From: Rhizobium aethiopicum
GTDB lineage: Bacteria; Pseudomonadota; Alphaproteobacteria; Rhizobiales; Rhizobiaceae
Length of the DNA stretch: 56,648 bases
NCBI RefSeq assembly: GCF_900094625.1
Contig: NZ_FMAJ01000023.1
Location: 1 to 56,648 of the forward strand
Reading direction: 5' to 3'
Positions 17,470 to 25,066 of this stretch are shown here, piece after piece. The position numbers and the translations under genes are program-made. Every line of letters begins with the position of its first letter. The first letter of the stretch is position 1. Under the pieces are notes generated by a model. It saw only the letters and a list, made by a program, of their open reading frames with translations. It was not told where the DNA came from and did no database searches.

Positions 17470-18381
17470 CTACCCTAGTAACGGCGAGCCGTTCAATGTC
17501 GAAACCATATGCTCGATGAAGGCGCGAACGCGGTGCGGTAACGGACCGCCGCCGACGTATATTGCATGGACCAGTTCCAGGTCGCCGGGGTTATACTCCT
17601 CGAGCAGTGGAACAAGCCGCCCCGCAGCAATCTCGTCGGCCACATGGAACAGACCGACGCGGGCAATGCCGGCTCCCGCCAGCGCTATTTGTTTCATCGT
17701 CTCGCCGTTGTTCACGATGATGCTGCCCTTGACCGGCTGGCCAACCTCCTGTCCGTCTAACGTAAATGGCCAAGTCGGCCTGTCACGCCGGAAGTTGAAG
17801 GTCAGGCAGTCGTGACGTTCCAGATCTGCCGGAACGGCGGGAGGTGGTCGCCGCATCAGGTAGCTCGGTGCGGCGCAAACGACGCGGCGGCTCTGCCCCA
17901 ACTTGCGTGCGATCAGGCTGCTATCCGGCAGGTTGCCCATTCTTATGGCGACATCCGTCTTTTCTGCGAGCAAGTCGACGACACCGTCGTTGAAACTGAG
18001 GTCGACGACCACATTTGGGTTGCGCGCGATGAACTCTGGCACGGCCGGCGCCACGAACATCGTGCCGAACGCAACCGTGGTATTGATCCTAAGCCGTCCG
18101 CGCGTGGCACCTCCCGCTGCCTGCTGATCCGCGTCGTTCAGCGCCTGCAGGATCCTCAGCGCGGCATGATGATACGCCTCACCTTCTTCCGTGAGCGTCA
18201 GAGCGCGAGTTGTCCGCACCAGAAGACGGGTGCCGAGCCTCGCTTCCAGGCGTGCGATCAGTTTACTCACCGCTGACGGCGTGATGTCGAGATTGCGGGC
18301 GGCAGCGGAGAATCCCCCGTCCTGCACGACGCGTGCAAACACTTCCATCTCGCCGGAGCGTTCCATCAGGATCCGCGGCAT
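17470..18381 (-). CDS. LysR-family transcriptional regulator
   Basis: A 303-residue LysR protein. The helix-turn-helix is at residues 12-70 (GGFSAAARNLDITPSAVSKLIARLEARLG) and the sensor domain begins near residue 95 (GRLRINTTVAFGTMFVAP). GAGGATCATCA precedes the ATG at 18381. It is divergent from the SDR gene at 18479 with 97 bases between, the classic LysR-target layout. It is clearly a different gene from the LysR at 15299, which has another target SDR. The effector is unknown. Confidence 0.85.
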   Translation of the reverse strand: MPRILMERSGEMEVFARVVQDGGFSAAARNLDITPSAVSKLIARLEARLGTRLLVRTTRALTLTEEGEAYHHAALRILQALNDADQQAAGGATRGRLRINTTVAFGTMFVAPAVPEFIARNPNVVVDLSFNDGVVDLLAEKTDVAIRMGNLPDSSLIARKLGQSRRVVCAAPSYLMRRPPPAVPADLERHDCLTFNFRRDRPTWPFTLDGQEVGQPVKGSIIVNNGETMKQIALAGAGIARVGLFHVADEIAAGRLVPLLEEYNPGDLELVHAIYVGGGPLPHRVRAFIEHMVSTLNGSPLLG

Positions 18382-18396
18382 TGATGATCCTCATTC

Positions 18397-18454
18397 ACAG
18401 GTACATGTCCTGTTCAGGCAATAGTACAGCTTCATCCTAAAACATAGATTGCCT
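18397..18454. promoter_or_regulatory. Candidate LysR binding region with two inverted repeats
   Basis: ACAGG/CCTGT form one palindrome at 18397-18413 (seven-base gap). AGGCAAT at 18416-18422 and ATTGCCT at 18448-18454 form another (25-base gap). Both lie in the 97-base gap between the divergent LysR and SDR genes. Confidence 0.45.
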
Positions 18455-18478
18455 TCAGCAACAATCTGGAGACACAAT

Positions 18479-19270
18479 ATGGATCTGCAACTCACCGCCA
18501 AAACCGCGCTCATTACCGGTGCCACGGCTGGGATCGGCCTCGAAATCGCCCGCGCGCTTGCCGGCGAGGGCGCTCGCGTCGTCATTACGGGACGTGACCG
18601 CAAGAAGCTCGACAGCGCGATTGCCGATATCAAGGCGTCCGCTGGTTCTGACATCATCGGGGTCGTCGCGGATGCAGCCAGCGCCGAAGGTGCCGCGATC
18701 ATTGCCAAGGCCGAGCGTTCGGTCGATATCCTCGTCAACAATCTCGGCATCTATGAGAGCAAGGCCTTCGGCGACATCACCGACGCCGATTGGAGCCATC
18801 TGTTCGACGTCAATGTCATGAGCGGTGTCCGCCTGTCGCGGACCTATCTCCCCGGCATGCTCGAGCGTAACTGGGGGCGCATCATCTTTATCTCGAGCGA
18901 GTCCGGCCTCGCAATCCCGCAGGACATGATCCACTACGCCACGACCAAGACCGCGCAACTTTCGATCGCGCGTGGACTGGCGCAACTGACCCGCGGCACG
19001 AATGTCACTGTCAACTCGGTCCTGCCGGGACCGACGCGTTCGGAAGGCATCGAGACTTTCCTGCGCAGTCAGGCGAGGGACCCATCCGCAGCAATCAAGC
19101 AGATCGAAGCCGAGTTCTTCGCCACCGCGCGCTCGGCATCGATCCTGCAGCGCATGGTGGAAGCGGAAGAGGTTGCAAACCTCGTCGCCTACCTCGCCAG
19201 CCCCCGCTCATCCGCCACGAACGGTGCCGCTCTGCGTGCCGAAGGCGGTCTCGTCAATACCATCGCTTGA
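18479..19270 (+). CDS. Short-chain dehydrogenase/reductase
   Basis: A 263-residue cytoplasmic SDR. TGATAGIG (residue 14-21) binds NAD(P). NNLG (about 88) replaces the more usual NNAG. The active-site Ser is in ISSESG and YATTK carries the Tyr-Lys pair. The start at 18479 follows GGAG and the homologous N-terminus; an upstream in-frame ATG at 18449 overlaps the operator-like repeat. It is likely controlled by the divergent LysR. Similar proteins are annotated as 3-oxoacyl-reductase-like; the substrate cannot be named. Confidence 0.86.
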   Translation: MDLQLTAKTALITGATAGIGLEIARALAGEGARVVITGRDRKKLDSAIADIKASAGSDIIGVVADAASAEGAAIIAKAERSVDILVNNLGIYESKAFGDITDADWSHLFDVNVMSGVRLSRTYLPGMLERNWGRIIFISSESGLAIPQDMIHYATTKTAQLSIARGLAQLTRGTNVTVNSVLPGPTRSEGIETFLRSQARDPSAAIKQIEAEFFATARSASILQRMVEAEEVANLVAYLASPRSSATNGAALRAEGGLVNTIA

Positions 19271-19582
19271 GGAGGCCATCCGTCCAGCGCTCCTCTTACG
19301 ATCATCGCTATCACCACGGCCAAGCCCGGAAAGGAAGAACTTCTGGGCGCGGCCCAGGAAAAGCTCGTCACCGAGATGTTCGCCGAGAATGGTTGCCTTC
19401 GTTACGAACTGGACCGGTCGCTCGATGACGGTCGCATCCGCTTCTTCGTCGAAACCTGGGAAAGCGAAGCAAATGGCGCGCCCATCCGGAGTGCGCCGCG
19501 TTGCAGCACTTCCAGGGATCCGGCGTGGGCGATTTATTTGGCCGATTTCTCGCTGCATCGACTGACCAAGGTGGCCCGCTGA
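19271..19582 (+). pseudogene. Antibiotic-biosynthesis-monooxygenase-like gene, frameshifted and without start codon
   Basis: The frame right after the SDR stop reads SSAPLTIIAITTAKPGKEE and continues to ETWESEA, the N-terminal two thirds of a small ABM-fold monooxygenase (about 95 residues). No ATG, GTG or TTG starts this frame, although GGAGG stands at 19271. At about 19471 the homologous text (WRAH, then AALQHFQGSGVGDL) moves to another frame. Near 19537 it returns (LADFSLHRLTKVAR). The pattern is one lost base and one gained base that compensate. The gene probably once formed an operon with the SDR. It is now most likely inactive. Confidence 0.65.
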
Positions 19583-19957
19583 AAACTACGCCGCAGGAAG
19601 CTCTCACACAGGCCGGCGCGCAATTCAGCCAAGCCGGGTTCCCTTCGACGAAAACGTCGTCGTGGACCGCGTGATCCCCGGGCGACGAAGAGCAGCGCTT
19701 GCTTGCCTTGGATAGACTGTTTGATATCGAGGAGATGCTGCCTCATGTACTTGAAGATCGGTGCGTCGAGAGGTGTTTGGGAAGTCGAACCGGCGTCCGC
19801 GAAGACTGTTCCCGAACCAACCATCGAGCAGCTGCTCATGCCGCAGATTTCTCGTACGGCGAATTTGAAGACCAAACGATGCATTAGCACGAGGACTGGC
19901 GCTGGAACGAAATCGTGCACTCACAGGTTCGGGGCTTTGAGTGCGAAGGTCGTCAGT
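19583..19957. other. 375-base stretch, no recognisable gene
   Basis: No frame here shows a known motif or a start with a ribosome site. Open frames on both strands read as compositionally odd, low-similarity protein. I see the expected upstream region of the next gene at its right end and nothing else. Confidence 0.3.
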
Positions 19958-21244
19958 ATGAAGATCCTTGTTACCGGCGCAACAGGACTTGTTGGTAGTG
20001 CCGTCTGTGCCCGCCTGGCGACAGAGGGACATGATGTCATGCGCGCGGTTCGCCCAGGAAAACGGCCGGTTGAAGGCATCAGCAGTTGGGTTGAAGTCGA
20101 TGTGGCCAAAGCGGTGGAGCCGTCGGCCTGGCTGCCTCATCTCGGCGGAGTGGACGCCGTGGTCAATTGCGCCGGTGCACTGCAGGACGGAATGACGCAC
20201 AATATGGCCGGCGTTCACGCGCAGGGACCGCAAGCGTTGTTCCGTGCATGCGAGCAATCCGGTGTACGTCGAGTCATCCATTTCTCGGCCATTGGCGTGG
20301 ATCGGCAGCAGCCGTCCACGTTCTCGCAGACGAAGCTTTCCGGCGATATGGCTCTGATGGCGACGGATCTCGACTGGGTGATACTGCGTCCCGCCGTGAT
20401 CCTTGGTGCTGCAGCCTTCGGTTCGAGTGCATTGTTTCGCGGACTTGCCGCGCTGCCGTTCCTGCCATCGATGCCGTCGACCGGTAGACTTCAGGTGGTG
20501 CAGCTCGAGGACATAGCCGAAACCGTTCTTCGGCTTGTCGACGAAAGGGCCCCGTCAAAACTCTCCCTCGAAATCGCCGGCCCTCAAGCCCTTGAGTTCG
20601 ACGAGATTGTGGCGCGATACCGCAGATGGCTTGGCTGGCATCCGGCCAAGCGCTATCTGCTGCCCCGCCCGCTCGCCAGCCTTGTCTATTGGATCGGCGA
20701 CATCGCCGGATTGCTGGGCTGGCGGCCGCCGGTTCGAAGCACGGCCGCAAAGGAGATCGTCCGCGGCGCCGTGGGTAATCCAAGCGAATGGATCGCCGCC
20801 ACCGGCATCCTGCCTTTGTCGTTGGACGATGCTTTGGCACGTCGTCCGGTTTCGGTTCAGGAGCGATGGTTTGCCAAGCTCTACTTTCTGAAACCCGTCA
20901 TTTTTGTGATGCTGCCACTCTTCTGGATTTCCACGGGTATAATTTCGCTGACATCGGGTTTCGAGCAGGGTGTCGAGTTGATGCTGGCCGGCGGTGCAGG
21001 TTTTTTGGCGGCACCAAGCGTTATTGCCGGGGCACTTACAGACATCGTAATCGGATGTGCCATTGCCATACGCCGCACTGCGCGATGGGGCCTCTACGCA
21101 GCTGTCCTGCTGTCACTCTTTTATGCGGCGGCCGGCACCGCGATATTGCCCGAGCTGTGGAACGAGCCGCTCGGCCCGCTGACAAAGATATGGCCGATCC
21201 TCGTGTTGCACCTGGTTGCTCTCGCGATTTTGGAGGAGCGATGA
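19958..21244 (+). CDS. NAD(P)-binding extended SDR fused to a DoxX-like membrane domain
   Basis: A 428-residue two-part protein. Residues 1-290 are an atypical extended SDR/NmrA-like domain (VTGATGLVGSAV at 5-16, then NCAGAL, FSAIGVDR, LRPAVILG). Residues 305-428 hold four hydrophobic helices typical of DoxX-like proteins (FLKPVIFVMLPLFWISTG; then GAGFLAAPSV). The start at 19958 is set by the Rossmann motif and AAGG upstream; a much longer upstream frame is not homologous. The next gene overlaps by four bases (ATGA), so the two are translated together. The function is unknown; a redox role at the membrane is inferred. Confidence 0.8.
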   Translation: MKILVTGATGLVGSAVCARLATEGHDVMRAVRPGKRPVEGISSWVEVDVAKAVEPSAWLPHLGGVDAVVNCAGALQDGMTHNMAGVHAQGPQALFRACEQSGVRRVIHFSAIGVDRQQPSTFSQTKLSGDMALMATDLDWVILRPAVILGAAAFGSSALFRGLAALPFLPSMPSTGRLQVVQLEDIAETVLRLVDERAPSKLSLEIAGPQALEFDEIVARYRRWLGWHPAKRYLLPRPLASLVYWIGDIAGLLGWRPPVRSTAAKEIVRGAVGNPSEWIAATGILPLSLDDALARRPVSVQERWFAKLYFLKPVIFVMLPLFWISTGIISLTSGFEQGVELMLAGGAGFLAAPSVIAGALTDIVIGCAIAIRRTARWGLYAAVLLSLFYAAAGTAILPELWNEPLGPLTKIWPILVLHLVALAILEER

Positions 21245-21708
21245 CCTATTTCGTGCTCAAGTTCCTGCATATTATCGGTGCCGCTGTTCTTCTCGGGACC
21301 GGCGCAGGCATCGCCTTCTTCATGTTGGTGGCGCATCGCACCCGCAATGCGACGACAGTGGCCGCCGTCGCGCGGATCGTGGTCATTGCGGATTTCGTCT
21401 TTACGACAACGGCGGTGATCGCTCAGCCGGTCACTGGCATAGCGCTCGCCTGGTATGTCGGCTACTCCCTTTGGGACCGGTGGATCCTTTGGTCGATCGT
21501 TCTCTATCTCATCACGGGTGCTTTTTGGTTGCCGGTCGTTTGGATGCAGATGGAGATGCGCAAGATTGCCACGGAAGCAGCGGCCATCGGCGAGCCGCTG
21601 CCGGCGCGATATCATCGGTTGTTCTGGACCTGGTTTTATTTCGGCTTTCCGGCCTTTGCTGCAGTACTTGCAATTGTCTGGCTGATGATCACGCGACCGG
21701 TTGGATGA
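21241..21708 (+). CDS. DUF2269 integral membrane protein
   Basis: A 155-residue, four-helix membrane protein with the DUF2269 start TYFVLKFLHIIGAAVLLGTG and end FPAFAAVLAIVWLMI. LHIIGA has the conserved His near residue 10. Its start codon overlaps the SDR-DoxX stop (ATGA), a translational coupling that makes a complex of the two likely. The family has no known function. Confidence 0.82.
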   Translation: MTYFVLKFLHIIGAAVLLGTGAGIAFFMLVAHRTRNATTVAAVARIVVIADFVFTTTAVIAQPVTGIALAWYVGYSLWDRWILWSIVLYLITGAFWLPVVWMQMEMRKIATEAAAIGEPLPARYHRLFWTWFYFGFPAFAAVLAIVWLMITRPVG

Positions 21709-21979
21709 TCAGGGTGCACATTTGTTTGATCGCGGTGAGATGCACCTCAAACATACCATCAGCTTCAAGTCCGGTCTGAATTTCGTCTTCAATTTTACGC
21801 CGAGCCGGGCGAACAGTACGCGAGCACCCGACGGCCATTGATAGCTTGTCGTATCCACCCAGCCAGCCAAATACCCAGAAAATTTTTTGACCGTCAGTGA
21901 AGGTGCCGACCGACATGCCGTGGAGGTCACCGATGATGCCAACCTCCTCGAACGCCTCCCTCCAGCCTTCAAGGTTCAA
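21689..21979 (-). CDS. Small uncharacterised protein, doubtful gene
   Basis: A 96-codon frame starting at a TTG (21979), with no ATG and no clear ribosome site. It reads as plausible protein (EGWREAFEEVGIIGDLHGMS, then KIFWVFGWLGGYDKLSMAVG) but I do not recognise it. Its 3' end overlaps the convergent DUF2269 gene by 20 bases. The same frame continues upstream into the insertion-sequence remnant as far as a stop near 22070. It may therefore be a truncated gene whose true start was lost to that insertion. Confidence 0.3.
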   Translation of the reverse strand: MNLEGWREAFEEVGIIGDLHGMSVGTFTDGQKIFWVFGWLGGYDKLSMAVGCSRTVRPARRKIEDEIQTGLEADGMFEVHLTAIKQMCTLIIQPVA

Positions 21980-22030
21980 CGGCGGATGGGCAGTTCCATA
22001 ATTCAGCTTACGCGAGATTCGCCTGTACCC

Positions 22031-22168
22031 GCAAAGTTGAAGTGTGCTGTTTTCTGCAAAGCTGGAATGTCACTCTCCCCGGGTTTTGATGACCTGACAG
22101 AGATGGGACTGATTTCGATGGGCGGGCGTGATGTGCAAGAGGTTTTATCTAAGGTGAACGGCGGCGCA
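22031..22168 (+). mobile_element. ISNCY-like insertion-sequence remnant (left end and transposase start)
   Basis: GCAAAGTTGAAGTGT (22031-22045) and GCAAAGCTGGAATGT (22056-22070) are two near-identical direct repeats such as those found at insertion-sequence ends. They are followed by an ATG at 22103 whose product begins MGLISMGGRDVQEVLSKV. This resembles the N-terminus of ISNCY (IS1202-like) transposases, in which MGLISM is followed by a RDVQRIEVLSKV-type helix. Here two residues are missing and homology stops near 22168. The rest of the element is gone. Confidence 0.5.
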
Positions 22169-22191
22169 TGTGCTGCACCGAGCACCGCCGT
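22158..22191 (-). terminator. Hairpin after the yjfC-like gene
   Basis: ACGGCGG (22158-22164) pairs with CCGCCGT (22185-22191), with an inner TGCT/AGCA stem. It lies just past the stop of the minus-strand cluster ending at 22205. No U-run follows, so termination is only suggested. Confidence 0.3.
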
Positions 22192-22204
22192 CTTTCGACG
22201 CGGA

Positions 22205-23365
22205 TCAGGATCCGATTATGACGTGCGGCACGAAACGCGATAGATTTGCGGTTATGCGCGAGCGGTCCTCGCGGACGGCAAGGCCGCAGGCGCGGTCGCC
22301 GGCGATCCAGCTGCCGAGCACGGCAAAGCCGCTATCGCTTTCGAAAAGCGGGGCATAGGCCTGAACGATGAAGCCTTCTTCGCCATAATCGCCGGGCGCG
22401 GAAATCGCTTCCTTCCCCTCCCGAAATATCGTGACGTTCTCGCCTTCTCGCGACAACAGCGGTTTGCGCACGTAGTCGGTCAAGGTCGAAGCCGCTGGGT
22501 CGTCGGCGAAATAGCTGGGCAGCAGATTGGGATGATTGGGATGGCGCTGCCAGAGCAGAGGAAGAAGTCCCTTGTTGGAGAGCACGGCCTTCCAGGCGGG
22601 CTCGACGAAAACATCGCCAGAGCGCGCCAGTTCGCGAGCGAAGGGCTCGCGCAGCATGAACTCCCATGGGTACAGCTTGAAGCAGCGGTCGATCACCCGA
22701 TCCTTGAGATCGGTGTAGCGGCCCTGCGCATCGATGCCGATCTCCCGAATGTCCAGAAGCTCGACGCGATGGCCCGCCTGCACCGCACAATCCATGAGGT
22801 AGACGGTGGTGCCTCGATCCTCCTCATTGTCGGTTATCGCAGCGAAGTGGAAGATCGACTCCTTGGGAAATTGCTCGAACGCCTCGACAAGGCTTTCCTG
22901 CAGGAAGTTATACTGGTCCGCATCTTTGGGCAGAACACCCAAAGCGATCTGATCGGTCAGCCAGTTGAACTGGAAATAGGCCGTCTCGAACACCGAGGTC
23001 GGGGTATCGGCGTTGTATTCGAGCAACTTGGCCGGGCCGTTGCCATCATAAGCAAGATCGAAACGGCCGTAGAGGTGCCGGTCGCGGCGCTGCCAGGACC
23101 GCTGCACCACATCGCGCAAGTCGTCCGGAATGGCCAGCCTGTCGAGCGACTCTTCGCTGCCGACGATCTCGCCGACCAGATCCATGCACATGTCGTGCAG
23201 CTCTTGGCTCGGCTCTTCGATCTGCATCTCGATCTCATCGAGCGTGAACGTATAGGCGGCATCGTCGAGCCAGTAAGGCTCGCCATACATGACGTGAAAT
23301 CCGAAGCCGACGGCCCGCGCCTTGTCACGCCAATCAGGACGCGCCGGAAGGGTGATGCGTTTCAT
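22205..23365 (-). CDS. yjfC: YjfC/YgiC-type ATP-grasp protein (glutathionylspermidine-synthase family)
   Basis: A 386-residue protein of the glutathionylspermidine synthase C-terminal family, without the amidase half found in E. coli Gsp. Landmarks are RFDLAYDGNGPAKLLEYNAD (near 110), YPWEFMLREPF and KAVLSNKGLLPLLW, which build the ATP-grasp ligase site, and VTIFREGKE near the end. ATP-dependent amide-bond formation is expected, but the real substrate of YgiC/YjfC is unknown. Its start ATG sits one base after the stop of the lipoprotein gene. It is the last gene of the five-gene minus-strand cluster. Confidence 0.85.
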   Translation of the reverse strand: MKRITLPARPDWRDKARAVGFGFHVMYGEPYWLDDAAYTFTLDEIEMQIEEPSQELHDMCMDLVGEIVGSEESLDRLAIPDDLRDVVQRSWQRRDRHLYGRFDLAYDGNGPAKLLEYNADTPTSVFETAYFQFNWLTDQIALGVLPKDADQYNFLQESLVEAFEQFPKESIFHFAAITDNEEDRGTTVYLMDCAVQAGHRVELLDIREIGIDAQGRYTDLKDRVIDRCFKLYPWEFMLREPFARELARSGDVFVEPAWKAVLSNKGLLPLLWQRHPNHPNLLPSYFADDPAASTLTDYVRKPLLSREGENVTIFREGKEAISAPGDYGEEGFIVQAYAPLFESDSGFAVLGSWIAGDRACGLAVREDRSRITANLSRFVPHVIIGS

Positions 23366-23366
23366 G

Positions 23367-23960
23367 TCATCCGCCGAAACTGAAGGACGAACGGCCGCCG
23401 AAGCCTTGCCGGGCAACGGTGCGGGTATTGACGTTGACCGGCTTGACACTCTGGCGCGAGGGTGCGGTCACGCTGTCGCTGCCCGAGCGAACAGTGGTTG
23501 TGACAGTCTGCCCGGAGCGATTGCGATAGATCGGCGTCGAGCCGTAATAGGAGCCGCTCTGCTCCTGGCGCCGGCGATAGTCGTAATAGTCGCCGATATT
23601 GTTCAGTGCCGAAGACAGCATGTAGCCTGCCAGGAACGGGACGAAGAAGCTACCGCCTCCGCCGCTATTATTGGCGACGGTGTTGGACGGCTGTTCGGTG
23701 CACTGCCCCTTGCCGTATTCGGCCTCACAGGCGGCCATGCCGTTGAAGCGTGGCGCGGCGGCGAGATGGGCGCGCATCGCATCCTGATAGCCGGCCTGAC
23801 ACACCTGCCGATCCATGCCCGCCGCCACGCATTGGTCGACGGAAGTGAACATGATGTCCGAAGGAGCCTCCTCGCCACAGCCGGACAGGGCCAGTGTCGA
23901 GGCTGCGATGGTGCCAAGGGCCAGGAAAGGTCGCCTGTGCCCGCTCATGCGTCTGCGCAT
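23367..23960 (-). CDS. yjfM: DUF1190 (YgiB/YjfM) lipoprotein
   Basis: A 197-residue exported protein. The N-terminus LALGTIAASTLALSGC has a lipobox (LSGC), so the mature protein should be membrane-anchored. The DUF1190 core contains TSVDQCVAAGMDRQVCQAGY with paired Cys. A glycine-rich stretch (about 105-110) and a basic, Ser-rich tail follow. The start at 23960 follows GGAGGGAAAG. E. coli ygiB/yjfM lie directly before ygiC/yjfC, as here. Role unknown. Confidence 0.82.
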   Translation of the reverse strand: MRRRMSGHRRPFLALGTIAASTLALSGCGEEAPSDIMFTSVDQCVAAGMDRQVCQAGYQDAMRAHLAAAPRFNGMAACEAEYGKGQCTEQPSNTVANNSGGGGSFFVPFLAGYMLSSALNNIGDYYDYRRRQEQSGSYYGSTPIYRNRSGQTVTTTVRSGSDSVTAPSRQSVKPVNVNTRTVARQGFGGRSSFSFGG

Positions 23961-23971
23961 CTTTCCCTCCC

Positions 23972-24373
23972 TCAATAGGTCATGCAGGCAGCGTTGAGAA
24001 TACCGATGACGAGCGCGATGCCCCCACCCCAGATGCCCGCGGCGATATCGTCGGCGGTGATCTTTTCATGCAGGTCCTTCATGGTGAAGTTCGCGATATA
24101 GAAAGCGAGGATCTGCGCCAGAATGCCTATGACAGCCCAGATGACGTAGTCTACGATGCTGACCGAATTGGCTGCGGCCGATGCCAGAGGCAGGCTGAAA
24201 CCGACAAGCGCGCCCAAGAATGCCGTGACGGCCGCAAGATTGCCCGCGCGAATGAGCTGAACTTCCTTTTGCGGCGTCAAGAATGTGTAGATGACCCCGA
24301 AAACGCCGTAGGCGGCAAGACCGACGGCGAAATAGCCGAGGAAGGCAGGCAGGCCCGCCACGTAATCGAGCAT
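23972..24373 (-). CDS. yjfL: DUF350 (YjfL) membrane protein
   Basis: A 133-residue protein with four hydrophobic helices. It has the DUF350 pattern YFAVGLAAYGVFGVIYTF near the start and a conserved central VDYVIWAVIGILAQILAF. The family repeats a two-helix unit. It is an inner-membrane partner in the yjfIJKLMC set. GGAGGACT precedes the ATG at 24373. The function is unknown. Confidence 0.85.
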   Translation of the reverse strand: MLDYVAGLPAFLGYFAVGLAAYGVFGVIYTFLTPQKEVQLIRAGNLAAVTAFLGALVGFSLPLASAAANSVSIVDYVIWAVIGILAQILAFYIANFTMKDLHEKITADDIAAGIWGGGIALVIGILNAACMTY

Positions 24374-24406
24374 TGAAAAAGTCCTCCGTTGAAATTGACA
24401 GGTCCA

Positions 24407-25066
24407 TCAGACGCGGCGAACGTCTGCCGGAGCCAATCCATAACCGATCAGAAATTCCACCGAGCTGCCCGCCTGGGCCTGTCCGAGATCGAGGTCGCGC
24501 TCGACGTTGATCAGAAGCATCTCGCGAGTCGAGCCAAGTGGGCGGTAATACAACATGCAAGTCTGATGGATGGAGCGCTGCGCCTCGCCATCACTGACCT
24601 TTTCGACAAACTCCACCAATTGCGCCCGTTCCGGCCCGTCGCCCCAGAACCGTTTATAGAGGATCCCATCGGCATCATAGGATGGCTGGCCGATCAGGCC
24701 GCCCGGCCCGGTCCAGCGGTTCCATTCGCTCTGGCCGGCAGGCACGACGCTGTCCCAAGGCTGGTAGAAGCTGATGTCGTCGATCGCTTCACCCGGCTTG
24801 CCCGACGCCGACATCACCTGAATCATCCGGTTTTCTTCGTCGTAGTAGCGCGACAGAACGGTCGCGGCATCGAGCGGAACCTCACCGTAGCCGGCAATGA
24901 TGAACGGCCCGCTTCGCGGCAGCGGCATGGCCGGCTCGCCGCCCAAAGCATCGGCTTCGAGGGAGAGGAAATCGATCTCGAGCGCCCCGCCGATGGCCGC
25001 GCTCAGCGGACCAAGCTCTTCGAGCAAGGGCCTCTCATTCTTGTTTCCGCCGAACCAGCCGATCAT
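24407..25066 (-). CDS. yjfK: DUF2491 (YjfK) protein
   Basis: A 219-residue soluble protein of the DUF2491 family. It opens with MIGWFGGNKN and has the conserved aromatic core (SFYQPWDSVVP, WNRWTGPGGLIGQPSYD, YKRFWGDG). The start at 25066 overlaps the channel gene stop by four bases (ATGA), so the two are translationally coupled. In E. coli yjfK lies between the PspA-like yjfJ and yjfL. The biochemical role is unknown. Confidence 0.83.
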   Translation of the reverse strand: MIGWFGGNKNERPLLEELGPLSAAIGGALEIDFLSLEADALGGEPAMPLPRSGPFIIAGYGEVPLDAATVLSRYYDEENRMIQVMSASGKPGEAIDDISFYQPWDSVVPAGQSEWNRWTGPGGLIGQPSYDADGILYKRFWGDGPERAQLVEFVEKVSDGEAQRSIHQTCMLYYRPLGSTREMLLINVERDLDLGQAQAGSSVEFLIGYGLAPADVRRV

